Positions 56,919 to 64,000 of a stretch of DNA of 64,000 nucleotides are shown here, piece by piece; the first letter of the stretch is position 1; every line of letters starts with the position of its first letter. The translations under genes and the position numbers were made by a program. Where the stretch lies: the NCBI RefSeq assembly GCF_000518265.1, contig NZ_KI912410.1:414774-478773 (forward strand), in the 5' to 3' direction. Source of the DNA: Actinomadura oligospora ATCC 43269. Its GTDB lineage: Bacteria; Actinomycetota; Actinomycetes; Streptosporangiales; Streptosporangiaceae. Under the pieces are notes generated by a model. The model did no database searches. It saw only the letters and a program-made list of their open reading frames with translations, and was not told where the DNA came from.

Positions 56919-57733
56919 CGGGGGGTCTCCAAACGCAGTTCGAGGGCCAGGCCGCGCGCGGGGGCGGGATCCTGGCAGGACGCGACGACGGTGACGCCGG
57001 AGTCGGCGACGGCGCGCAGCCGCTCCCAGAGGGCGCGCTGCCGGTCGAGGGGCAGGCCCTCGTCCACGTCGTCCAGCAGGAGGAGGCCGGGGCGGCCGAC
57101 CAGCGCGCACGCGGCGCCGAGCAGCTGGGCCTTCTCGGGGGTGAGGTCACCCGCGGGCAGCGTGACGTCGAGGTCGCCGAGGCCGACGCGCTCCAGCGCG
57201 TGGCGGGCCCGCTGAGCCCGGCCGCGCCACCGGCCGAACATGCCCTCATGCAGGTCGAGGGCCTCACCGAGGTGCTCGCGGACGGTCAGCGCCGGGTCCA
57301 GCTCGTTCACGCCGGGCACGATCCCGAGCGCCGAGATCCGCTGGACGGCCCGCAGGTCGCCGGGAAGCCGGAACGGTCCGACCTCGGCTCCGCCCTCGGT
57401 CGGCCTCATCCGTCCGCCGAGGGTGAGGAGCAGGGCCGTCCGGCCGGTGCCGCCCGCGCCGCTGACCGCGAGCAGCCCGCCCGCGGGGACGTCGAACGTG
57501 ACGCCGGAGTAGACCATGCCGCGCCTGCCGCGCATCGCCAGGCCGTCCGCGGTGACGCGGACCGGCGCGCCGGCCGTGCGCCCGCGCCGTGCGCGCCTGC
57601 CCCCCTCGGAAGCACGCACGGCCGCGGGCCTGGCGGCCGGGGCCGCCGGAGCGGCCGAACCGGCGGCGGAGGCGCTGTTCCCCCCGGACGCGCCGTCCGC
57701 CGCCGGAGTCCTGGAGTGCTCGTCGTCCGCCAT
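56915..57733 (-). CDS. ABC-type ATPase with degenerate nucleotide-binding motifs
   Basis: A 272-residue protein. After a disordered Ala/Pro/Arg-rich N-terminus (1-58), the ATP-binding cassette has Walker A GAGGTGRT (Gly92-Thr99) with Arg98 in place of the invariant Lys, Walker B LLLLDDVDEG with Asp in place of the catalytic Glu, and LTPEKAQLL where LSGGQ is expected. All three deviations suggest weak or no ATP hydrolysis. It overlaps the YhgE-type permease gene by 4 nt, so it is its partner, perhaps as a regulatory or nucleotide-sensing subunit rather than a motor. Confidence 0.8.
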   Translation of the reverse strand: MADDEHSRTPAADGASGGNSASAAGSAAPAAPAARPAAVRASEGGRRARRGRTAGAPVRVTADGLAMRGRRGMVYSGVTFDVPAGGLLAVSGAGGTGRTALLLTLGGRMRPTEGGAEVGPFRLPGDLRAVQRISALGIVPGVNELDPALTVREHLGEALDLHEGMFGRWRGRAQRARHALERVGLGDLDVTLPAGDLTPEKAQLLGAACALVGRPGLLLLDDVDEGLPLDRQRALWERLRAVADSGVTVVASCQDPAPARGLALELRLETPR

Positions 57734-57750
57734 CTCGGATCCCTCGCAAC

Positions 57751-57776
57751 TTTTGAACTGACCGGTCAGTACAAAA
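57751..57776 (-). promoter_or_regulatory. Near-perfect 26-bp dyad, operator of the YhgE operon
   Basis: The core ACTGACCGGTCAGT (57757-57770) is a perfect 14-bp palindrome. Flanking TTTTG and CAAAA extend the symmetry to 26 bp with only one mismatched pair. It lies 18 nt before the ATPase start, and the divergent kinase gene begins about 100 nt away. The TetR of the same operon is the expected ligand. Confidence 0.75.
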
Positions 57777-57875
57777 CGTTAACGCGGGCGGATGGCTGGA
57801 ACGTCCAGGACTCCGGGTGAGCTTCACCACCCGCGCCCTCTGGCGACGGCGTGACCGCTTTGGCAGGATTCGCGC

Positions 57876-59432
57876 GTGGAACCCCTGCGGCCGGGCGATC
57901 CGGCGGAGATCGGCGGCTACCCCGTCCTGGCGCGCCTGGGAGCGGGCGGCATGGGCCAGGTCTACCTCGGCGTCACCCGGGGCGGACGTCACGTGGCCCT
58001 CAAAATGATCCACGACGGGCTCGACGCCCCGGAGGCCCTCGCCCGCTTCCGCCGCGAGGTCGCCACCGCCGAACGCGTCCGCAGCCGCTACGCCGCCGCC
58101 ATGGTCGCGGCGGGCCTCGGCGAACCGCCGTTCTGGCTGGCCACCGAGCACGTCCCGGGCCCCACCCTAAGGCAGGCCGTCGAGCGCAACGGCCCCCTGC
58201 CCGTGCCCCTCTGCCTCGCCCTCCTCGCCGCCCTCACCCGCGGCCTTGCCGAGATCCACGGCCAGGGCGTCCAGCACCGCGACCTCAAGCCGGGCAACGT
58301 GATCCTCGCGCCCGACGGCCCGCGCCTCATCGACTTCGGCATCGCCCGCGGCTCCGACCAGACCCAGATCACCCGCACCGGCGCCTGGGCGGGCACGCCC
58401 GGCTACGTCGCCCCCGAGGTGATCCGCGAGCAGGCCCAGAGCCCCGCCGCCGACCTCTTCTCCCTCGCCGGGACCATCGCCTTCGCCGCCACGGGACGTC
58501 CGCCGTTCGGCCGGGGCCCGGTCGAGGCCCTCCTGCACCGCACCCTCACCGGCGACATCGACGTCGCGGGCGTCGACCCGCGCCTGGCCGCCCTCATCCG
58601 CATGTGCGCCGAGAAGGACCCGAGGCGCCGCGTCCCGCTGCCCCGCCTCCTCGAACTGACCGCCGACGCCGCCCCACCCGGCTCCGTCCCCGCCTACCGG
58701 GCCATCGTCGGCACCGGCGACCGCCTCCCCGCCAGCCGCGCCGAAGCCGTCACGATGGGCCTGGCCCCGAGCCAGCCCCGCCGCTCCAGCCTCCTCCTCC
58801 CGGCCCTGGCCGCAGGCGGAGTCGGCGCCGTGGCCGTCGCCGTGGCCCTGATCGTCCAGTACGCCCCCACCAAGGGCTCCCAAGGCCCGTCGGCGAACCC
58901 GACAGGCCCCCACCCCTCCACCCCGTCCAGCGCAACAAACCCCACCAACTCCCCACCCGCCGCAACCAACGGCGTCCCCCCGGACGACATCCTCGTCCAG
59001 CCACTCGACGACCATTTCCTGAAGGTCAAGTGGACGAGCTTGTTCACGCCGTGCAGCCCGAACTCCCGGACCGAACCAGGAGCGCCCGACGGCTTCCAGA
59101 GCAGCGCGCCGCGCTCGACGTCGGACGTCAAGGCCGGAGGCTCGACAACCCTGTCCGCGCGGTTCAAGTACGAACGGCCCTCGCCTTACTACGTCGCCGC
59201 CGAGGTTCGTCAGCCCGACTCCCTCACGGGCAGCGACTCGAGCGGGGTCGTCCTCAGCAAGCCGAAACTCCTGCCCACCGACGGCGACTACGCCGACTTC
59301 ACCTTCCCCGACGACTTCAACCGAAAGGACCACGCGGAGCTGGTCAAGGGCAACTACACGGTCATCTGGCTCCACGTCCGTCCCAACGGGGACGCCTACT
59401 ACCTCTCCTGCGACGGCTTCGCGGTGCCCTGA
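57876..59432 (+). CDS. Transmembrane Ser/Thr protein kinase
   Basis: A 518-residue Hanks-type kinase. Gly loop LGAGGMGQVY (about 21-30), Lys43 in VALKM, catalytic HRDLKPGN with Asp136, DFG Asp153, and the activation segment GTPGYVAPE are intact. One membrane helix lies at about 306-329, followed by a Thr/Pro/Ser-rich linker and an outer domain (about 370-518) ending GNYTVIWLHVRPNGD then LSCDGFAVP. It should sense an extracellular cue and phosphorylate cytoplasmic proteins. The remnant at 60051-60238 aligns to this gene at both ends, so a paralogue once lay downstream. Confidence 0.93.
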   Translation: MEPLRPGDPAEIGGYPVLARLGAGGMGQVYLGVTRGGRHVALKMIHDGLDAPEALARFRREVATAERVRSRYAAAMVAAGLGEPPFWLATEHVPGPTLRQAVERNGPLPVPLCLALLAALTRGLAEIHGQGVQHRDLKPGNVILAPDGPRLIDFGIARGSDQTQITRTGAWAGTPGYVAPEVIREQAQSPAADLFSLAGTIAFAATGRPPFGRGPVEALLHRTLTGDIDVAGVDPRLAALIRMCAEKDPRRRVPLPRLLELTADAAPPGSVPAYRAIVGTGDRLPASRAEAVTMGLAPSQPRRSSLLLPALAAGGVGAVAVAVALIVQYAPTKGSQGPSANPTGPHPSTPSSATNPTNSPPAATNGVPPDDILVQPLDDHFLKVKWTSLFTPCSPNSRTEPGAPDGFQSSAPRSTSDVKAGGSTTLSARFKYERPSPYYVAAEVRQPDSLTGSDSSGVVLSKPKLLPTDGDYADFTFPDDFNRKDHAELVKGNYTVIWLHVRPNGDAYYLSCDGFAVP

Positions 59433-59556
59433 TCCGGGCCGGGTGTCGCGATCCGAGCCCGGTGGATGGCCGGGTTCGGTCAAGGACTTCCTCTGGCCTT
59501 CGTGACAGCCCCTATCTTGTGGGAAAAGCGTTGTGATCACTGCTGTAAGGGGTGTG

Positions 59557-59970
59557 ATGAGGAAATTCCATAGAAGAGTTGTGGGAGTTTCTGTGGCGGG
59601 GCTCGTTTTCGGTGCCGTCATGTCGGGTTCGGTCGACGCTTCAGCGGGATCAAAGGTCGGCTACGTCCGAATCAATCTGGGCAGAGGCCACTGTTCCGCT
59701 GCGATGAACACCAAATGGAGTGGGCACACCGCGTACGTTCAGGGTGTCTTTTACAAGACCCCCGGCCTCAATCGCGTGTGCTACGGGTGGGTCGAGGTCA
59801 ACAGTGGCAAGGGATGGCGTCAGGTGTCCAAGGACACGATGACGGCAGGTGGTGGCGGACGGAAGACGGGCTGGCACTGGGACGGCTCGAACAATTCCGT
59901 GAAGGCCCGGGTCGAGCTCTGTGTCGTCGACGTCAACATCCAACACTGCGGTCACGGCGCGTCCTGGTGA
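59557..59970 (+). CDS. Small secreted protein
   Basis: A 137-residue protein from ATG 59557 (AAGGGG ribosome binding site). The signal peptide runs from MRKFHRRVVGVSVAG to about SVDASAG. The mature domain is Gly/Trp/Lys-rich (HTAYVQGVFYKTPGLNRVCY and GGGGRKTGWHWDGSNNSVKA) with four cysteines that could make two disulfides. Base composition is clearly less GC-rich than in the flanking genes, hinting at transfer. It sits between an intact and a decayed kinase gene. Family not recognised. Confidence 0.68.
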   Translation: MRKFHRRVVGVSVAGLVFGAVMSGSVDASAGSKVGYVRINLGRGHCSAAMNTKWSGHTAYVQGVFYKTPGLNRVCYGWVEVNSGKGWRQVSKDTMTAGGGGRKTGWHWDGSNNSVKARVELCVVDVNIQHCGHGASW

Positions 59971-60050
59971 GCTGACCTCGCAGCGGGGTTCGCGGTGGAG
60001 TAATCAGGGTTTCGGCGGATCGTGCCGGTTGGGGGTGGCATGATCCGCTC

Positions 60051-60238
60051 GTGGAGGCTCTGCGGGATGGTGATCCGCGACAGGTCGGCGGGTATCCGGG
60101 GCCTGGAACGGCACGCCCGGCTTCGTCGCGCCCGAGGCATGGCCGCTGGACGGCGGCATGTGGACCGTCCTCTGGTACCACGTGCAGGGCGACGGCGGGG
60201 CGCGCCTGATCGGCTGTTCGGGGTTCACCGTCAGGTGA
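60051..60238 (+). pseudogene. Decayed remnant of a second Ser/Thr kinase
   Basis: Frame 1 from GTG 60051 reads VEALRDGDPRQVGGYP, aligning to the N-terminus of the kinase at 57876 (11 of 16 identical). It then jumps, in another frame, to GAWNGTPGFVAPEA (the kinase has GAWAGTPGYVAPEV) and directly on to MWTVLWYHVQGDGGAR then CSGFTVR and a stop, matching the kinase's final residues. The Gly loop, the catalytic segment, the membrane helix and most of the sensor domain are deleted. This is a clear pseudogene with two internal deletions. Confidence 0.85.
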
Positions 60239-61418
60239 CGGCGACGAGTGCGGAGCCGTGGCCGAAGAGGCCCTGGTTGACGGCTATGGCGGCTCGGGCG
60301 TTCTCCACCTGGCGGGATTCGGCCCGGCCTCGCAGCTGCCAGGTCAGTTCGCAGGCCTGGGCGATGGCCTGGGCGGGGATGGCCTCGCCGAAGCAGGCCA
60401 GCCCGCCGGACGGGTTGACCGGGATCCGGCCGCCCAGGGTCGTCGCGCCCGAGCGGAGGAGGGCCTCGGCCTCGCCTTCGGGGCAGAGGCCGATGTCCTC
60501 GCACCAGTCGAGTTCGAGGGCCGTCGAGAGGTCGTAGACCTCGGCGAAGGAGAGGTCGGACGGGCCGAGACCGGCCTCCTCGTAGGCGGCGTGGGCCAGC
60601 GCGGCGCGGAACGGACGCTCGGGCGGCGGGACGGTCATGGCCGAGTCGGTCGCGAAGTCGGGCAGGTCCAGGACGGTCTTGGGGAACGTCGGGGTGACCG
60701 TGGACAGGCCCGCGATGCGGACGGGGTCCGTCACCCCGTGGCGGCGGGCGTAGTCGGCGGAGACCAGGACGAGGGCCGCGCCGCCGTCGCTGGTGGCGCA
60801 GATGTCCAGGAGGCGCAGGGGGTCGGCGACGACGGCGGACGCGCGGACGTCCTCGACCGTGACCTCCTTGCGGTAGCGGGCGTTCGGGTTGCCGAGGCCG
60901 TGCCGGGCGTTCTTGACCTTGACGGCGGCGAAGTCGTCGGTGGACGCGCCGTACAGGGCCATGCGGCGGCGGGCGTAGAGGGCGAAGTAGGTCGGGTTGG
61001 ACGCGCCGAGCAGGTGGAAGCGCAGCCAGTCCGGGTCGTCCGGGCGGTCGCCGCCGACGGGCCGGAAGAAGCCCTTCGGGGTGGTGTCCGCGCCGACGAC
61101 GAGGGCGACGTCCGCGAGGCCCGCGAGGATCTGGGCGCGGGCGTTCGCGATGGCCTGCGCGCCGGACGCGCACGCGGCGTAGCAGCTGGACACGCGCGCG
61201 CCCGACCAGCCGAGCGCCTGGGCGAACGTCGCGCCCGAGACGAAGCCGGGGTAGCCGTTGCGGATGGTGTCCGCGCCCGCGACGTACTGGACGTCCGGCC
61301 AGGTCAGGCCCGCGTCGGCGAGGGCTGCGCGGGCGGCGGCGAGGCCGTACTCGACGAAGTTGCGGCCCCACTTGCCCCACGGGTGCATGCCCGCGCCCAG
61401 GATGACGACGTCGTTCAC
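60231..61418 (-). CDS. Thiolase-fold lipid-transfer protein
   Basis: A 395-residue SCP-x-type thiolase from GTG 61418 (GTGA overlap with the DUF35 gene). Nucleophile Cys in SSCYAACASGAQAIA, a FAEVYDLSTALELDWCEDIG segment, and the C-terminal loop IPVNPSGGLACFGEAIPAQA are present. It resembles mycobacterial Rv1627c-type lipid-transfer proteins paired with a DUF35 gene (recalled). Likely substrate: an acyl- or steroid-CoA. Confidence 0.86.
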   Translation of the reverse strand: MNDVVILGAGMHPWGKWGRNFVEYGLAAARAALADAGLTWPDVQYVAGADTIRNGYPGFVSGATFAQALGWSGARVSSCYAACASGAQAIANARAQILAGLADVALVVGADTTPKGFFRPVGGDRPDDPDWLRFHLLGASNPTYFALYARRRMALYGASTDDFAAVKVKNARHGLGNPNARYRKEVTVEDVRASAVVADPLRLLDICATSDGGAALVLVSADYARRHGVTDPVRIAGLSTVTPTFPKTVLDLPDFATDSAMTVPPPERPFRAALAHAAYEEAGLGPSDLSFAEVYDLSTALELDWCEDIGLCPEGEAEALLRSGATTLGGRIPVNPSGGLACFGEAIPAQAIAQACELTWQLRGRAESRQVENARAAIAVNQGLFGHGSALVAVT

Positions 61419-61894
61419 GAGACCGGCCTCCACATCCAGACCGTGTGGACGGTCTCGTCGTCCTCGTGGAGGACGCCCTCGGTGAGCTCGACCTCCATGC
61501 CGACGGACAGGTCGTCCACGGTGACCTCCGGGACGGCCTGCCCGAGCACCACCATGCGCTCGGCTTCCAGCTCGACCGCGACGATCGCGAAGGGCCGGAA
61601 CGGGTCGGCGGCGACGTACGGGGGCGGCGGCTGGTAGCGGGCGTCGGTGTACGACCAGACCCGGCCGTGGTTCGAGAACGCGTAGGGGACGAGTTCGGAT
61701 CCGTCCTTCGGGCCGGTGCAGCCGGGGTTCCGGCAGGCCAGCTCGTTGCGGGGGAAGTAGGGGGTGCCGCAGGACGCGCAGCGCGTGCCGAGCAGGCGCG
61801 TCGTGCCGTCCGCGGCGGTGAACCATCCTTCGACGGCGGGCCGCCGTTCCTTGGATCCGTGCCGTCCCGGGTCGTGTCGCCTGGTGTCGCTCAC
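61415..61894 (-). CDS. Zinc-ribbon DUF35 (OB-fold) protein
   Basis: A 159-residue partner subunit. The zinc ribbon is complete: Cys39, Cys42, Cys54 and Cys59 (CASCGTPYFP then ACRNPGC). An OB-fold with PFAIVAVELEAERMVVLGQ and VGMEVELTEG follows. DUF35 proteins bind acyl-CoA and activate thiolase or hydratase partners; here the thiolase is the next gene, coupled by a GTGA overlap. Its GTG start also overlaps the MFS stop. Confidence 0.88.
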   Translation of the reverse strand: MSDTRRHDPGRHGSKERRPAVEGWFTAADGTTRLLGTRCASCGTPYFPRNELACRNPGCTGPKDGSELVPYAFSNHGRVWSYTDARYQPPPPYVAADPFRPFAIVAVELEAERMVVLGQAVPEVTVDDLSVGMEVELTEGVLHEDDETVHTVWMWRPVS

Positions 61895-63105
61895 CGGCGC
61901 AGTTTACCAACCAAGCGCACGCTCAAATCAAGGGTGGACGCGGCGGCGAAGGCGACGCCGTAGAGGGCCAGGACGTAGAGGGCGGTGGCCGTCCAGTGGC
62001 CGTGCTCGAACGCGACGCCGCCCGCCGAGCCGCCGATCGAGCTGCCGAAGTAGTACGCGAACAGGTACAACGCGGACGCCTGGGCCCGGCCGGTGCGGGC
62101 GCGCAGGCCGACCCAGCCGCTGGCCACCGCGTGCGTCCCGAAGAAGCCGCAGGTGAAGATCAGCAGTCCGGCGCCGACCAGGGCGAGCGTCGACGGCAGG
62201 GTCAGGAGGAGCCCGACGGCGGCGAGCGCGATCGAGCCGAGCAGGACGGGCCGCTTCCCGAGCCGGTCGGCGGCCGTCCCGGCGCGGGCGGAGAACGCCG
62301 AGCCCGCCAGGTTCGTCACCGCGATCAGCGACACGACCGCCATGGGCAGGTGGAACGGCGCGTCCAGCAGGCGGTAGGTGAGGAAGTTGTAGACGGTCAC
62401 GAACCCGGCCATCGCGGTCAGTGCGACGAGGTAGAGGCGGCGCAGGCCGGGATCGCGCAGGTGGGCGAGCAGTGGCCTGTAGTCGACGCGTCCGGGGGTG
62501 AAGAAACGGGACGGCGGCAGCAGCGCCCAGAACGCGAGCGTGAACCCGAACGCGACGAGGACGGTCGCGGCGAGCGCCCAGCGCCAGCCCGCGACGTCCG
62601 AGACCAGGCCGGGGACCAGGCGTCCGAGCACCCCGCCGATCCCGGTCCCGGCGACGTACCGGCCCATCGCGCCGCCCAGCGACGCGCCGTGCACCTCGTC
62701 GGCGAGGTAGGCCATCGCGACCGCCGGGACGCCCGCGAGCGCGACCCCCTGGACGGCCCGGACGGCCGCCAGCTCGGCGAACGTCGAGCACAGCGGGATC
62801 GCCAGCCCGACCAGCGCGGACGCCACCGACGACACGATCATCACGCGCGTCCGGCCGAACCGCTCCGACAGCGAGCTGACCGGGATGACCGCCAGCGCGA
62901 CCGCGCCCGTCGCGAGCGAGACCAGCAGGCTGGCGCGCGCGGGGGAGACGTCGAACGCCTCCGACAGCTGCGGCAGGAGCGCCTGCGTGCAGTAGAGGGA
63001 CATGAACGTGGTGAGCCCGGCGGCGAAGAGGGCGAGGTTGATCCGGTGGAGCCCGGCCGAACCCGTCCGGTGCCGTTCGAGAGGGGGTTCGAGGACGGCG
63101 GTCAT
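61891..63105 (-). CDS. MFS transporter
   Basis: A 404-residue, 12-helix permease. LSLYCTQALLPQLSEAFDVS in helix 1, SSLSERFGRTRVMIVSSV in loop 2-3, and GTGIGGVLGRLVPGLVSD in the helix 5 region are typical of MFS drug/aromatic exporters of the YnfM/arabinose-efflux type. It heads the operon with DUF35 and thiolase (GTGA overlaps throughout) and is divergent from a LysR gene, so it is the probable LysR target. It may move a lipid or steroid metabolite. Confidence 0.87.
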   Translation of the reverse strand: MTAVLEPPLERHRTGSAGLHRINLALFAAGLTTFMSLYCTQALLPQLSEAFDVSPARASLLVSLATGAVALAVIPVSSLSERFGRTRVMIVSSVASALVGLAIPLCSTFAELAAVRAVQGVALAGVPAVAMAYLADEVHGASLGGAMGRYVAGTGIGGVLGRLVPGLVSDVAGWRWALAATVLVAFGFTLAFWALLPPSRFFTPGRVDYRPLLAHLRDPGLRRLYLVALTAMAGFVTVYNFLTYRLLDAPFHLPMAVVSLIAVTNLAGSAFSARAGTAADRLGKRPVLLGSIALAAVGLLLTLPSTLALVGAGLLIFTCGFFGTHAVASGWVGLRARTGRAQASALYLFAYYFGSSIGGSAGGVAFEHGHWTATALYVLALYGVAFAAASTLDLSVRLVGKLRR

Positions 63106-63164
63106 GCCGAGAAGCGTGCGTCCGCCGGGAGTGATGCGTCCAATGACGGTTCTGGCGGAGATCG

Positions 63165-63179
63165 ATGCGTGATACGCAT
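63165..63179 (+). promoter_or_regulatory. LysR-type operator (T-N11-A) between MFS and LysR
   Basis: ATGCGT-GAT-ACGCAT is a perfect inverted repeat and fits the LysR box T-N11-A (T at 63166, A at 63178). An additional ATGCGT half-site lies 31 bp upstream at 63134-63139, the usual second contact of a LysR tetramer. It is 6 nt before the LysR start and about 60 nt before the MFS start. Confidence 0.72.
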
Positions 63180-63185
63180 GAAGGT

Positions 63186-64000
63186 ATGGACCTCCAGACG
63201 GTGCGCTGGTTCCTGGCCGTCGCCGAGCACGGGCATGTGACCAACGCCGCACTCGAACTGCGCGTCTCCCAGCCGGGGCTGTCGCGCGCGATCGCCCGGC
63301 TGGAGCACGACCTCGGCGTCCCGCTGCTGGACCGGGTCGGACGCGGCGTCGAGCTGTCCCCGTACGGACGGGTCTTCGCCGAGCACGCCCGCCGCCTGGT
63401 CGCCGAGGAGGAGGCGGCGCGGCGCGTCCTCGCGCAGGCCGCCGACCCGTCGCGGGGGGAGGTCGCGCTCGCGTTCCTGCACACGCAGGGGCCGTCGTTC
63501 GTGCCCGACCTCGTCCGGCGGTTCCGGGAGACGCGTCCCGGCGTGACGTTCCGGCTGATCCAGGACCGGTCGGCGCGGATCGTCGCGGCCGTCCGGGACG
63601 GACGCGCCGACCTCGCGATCACCAGCCCCCGCCCGTCCGGGACGGACCTGGAGTGGCGTCCGCTGGTGACCGAGCGGCTGCTGCTGGCCGTCCCGCAGGG
63701 GCATCCGCTCGCGCGCCGCCGCCTCGTCCGGACGGCGGAGCTCGCGGGCGAGCCGGTCGTGGCGTTCCAGCAGGGCACCGGCCTGCGCGCGATCGCCGAG
63801 GAGATGTTCGCGCGGGCCGGGATCGCGCCGGAGATGCCGTTCGAGGGCGAGGAGTCGGCGACCGTGCGCGGGCTGGTCGCCGCCGGGCTCGGCGTCGCGA
63901 TCGTCGCGCCGCCGCTGCCGGGCGAGTCGCACGGTGTCGCGCATGTCCGCCTCGCCGACCCCCTCGCGGTCCGTACGATCGGCCTGACCTGGTCGGACGG
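63186..64000 (+). CDS. LysR-family regulator (partial at the window edge)
   Basis: At least 271 residues are visible, with no stop before the edge. The N-terminal HTH reads MDLQTVRWFLAVAEHGHVTN then VSQPGLSRAIARLEHDLGVP. The ligand domain (from about 90) includes FRLIQDRSARIVAAVRDGRA and LAITSPRPSGTDLEW, as in regulators of efflux or aromatic pathways. A perfect T-N11-A site precedes it. It probably controls the divergent MFS-DUF35-thiolase operon and itself. Confidence 0.9.
   Translation, partial: MDLQTVRWFLAVAEHGHVTNAALELRVSQPGLSRAIARLEHDLGVPLLDRVGRGVELSPYGRVFAEHARRLVAEEEAARRVLAQAADPSRGEVALAFLHTQGPSFVPDLVRRFRETRPGVTFRLIQDRSARIVAAVRDGRADLAITSPRPSGTDLEWRPLVTERLLLAVPQGHPLARRRLVRTAELAGEPVVAFQQGTGLRAIAEEMFARAGIAPEMPFEGEESATVRGLVAAGLGVAIVAPPLPGESHGVAHVRLADPLAVRTIGLTWSD

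Noticed and set aside
61910..61923. ACCAAGCGCACGCT resembles a KstR2 site (8 of 10 fixed bases)
   Set aside because: It lies inside the end of the MFS coding sequence in an operon with 4-nt overlaps, so it is not in a promoter.
1..64000. tRNA, rRNA, CRISPR or intact insertion sequence
   Set aside because: None recognised by eye on either strand; T-loop-like strings such as GGTTCGAGTCC occur only inside coding sequence.

Overview
The window is very GC-rich chromosomal DNA with strong codon bias, many GTG starts and many 4-nt stop/start overlaps. Together with the AftD-type arabinosyltransferase, XRE-DUF397 genes, actinobacterial-type sortase, DUF35/lipid-transfer thiolases and secreted metalloproteases, this points to a filamentous actinomycete, perhaps Actinomadura-like (inference; no rRNA or tRNA was seen). 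No CRISPR array, intact insertion sequence or tRNA was recognised.

Layout. 0.3-3.4 kb: small secreted proteins, a class E/F-type sortase and a polytopic GT-C-like protein. 3.8-6.7 kb: a large ATP-binding LuxR regulator. 7.1-11.7 kb: two secreted zinc metalloproteases (M4, then M1) that share an accessory module and are separated and followed by strong hairpins. 12.0-19.5 kb: an SDR, an EI24-like membrane protein with a GGYGQ repeat tail, two membrane proteins sharing a DAPTGPLP motif, a double-domain acyl-CoA dehydrogenase and a second SDR. 19.6-32.9 kb: an envelope glycan locus made of a polytopic protein, a 43-aa DUF2613-like peptide, GT2, GT4, AftD-like arabinosyltransferase, acyltransferase, GT2, MFS exporter and DUF3068 protein.

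33.1-34.6 kb holds the most striking feature: a 24-codon gene, too small for ordinary gene calling, with an excellent ribosome binding site. It encodes a basic leader ending in the aromatic, proline-rich tail AYPPYPW, and it is followed directly by a cytochrome P450 with a non-canonical I-helix. This is the layout of a minimal P450-modified RiPP locus (atropopeptide/biarylitide/cittilin-like logic) with a tail that I do not recognise from any known product.

34.7-44.5 kb: an IpdC-like nitronate monooxygenase behind a KstR/KstR2-like operator, a beta-lactamase-fold lipoprotein, a TetR-cupin pair with two matching operators, and assorted accessory genes including XRE-DUF397-DUF397 and a possible toxin-antitoxin-like pair. 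44.9-52.2 kb: a probable sterol side-chain degradation cluster (EchA19-like; acyl-CoA synthetase; tandem DUF35; Ltp4-like; Ltp3-like; FadD19-like) whose divergent promoter carries two KstR-like sites. 52.3-57.7 kb: a lipoprotein, MarR, and a YhgE/Pip-type export system with a degenerate ATPase, a TetR and a near-perfect 26-bp operator. 57.9-60.2 kb: a transmembrane Ser/Thr kinase, a small secreted protein and the decayed remnant of a second kinase. 60.2-64 kb: a thiolase/DUF35/MFS operon facing a LysR gene that runs off the window.

Two themes recur. Lipid and sterol catabolism is spread over 16.5, 34.7, 45-52 and 60-62 kb. Short tandem duplications sit exactly on gene junctions at 47.4, 48.4 and 54.1 kb.
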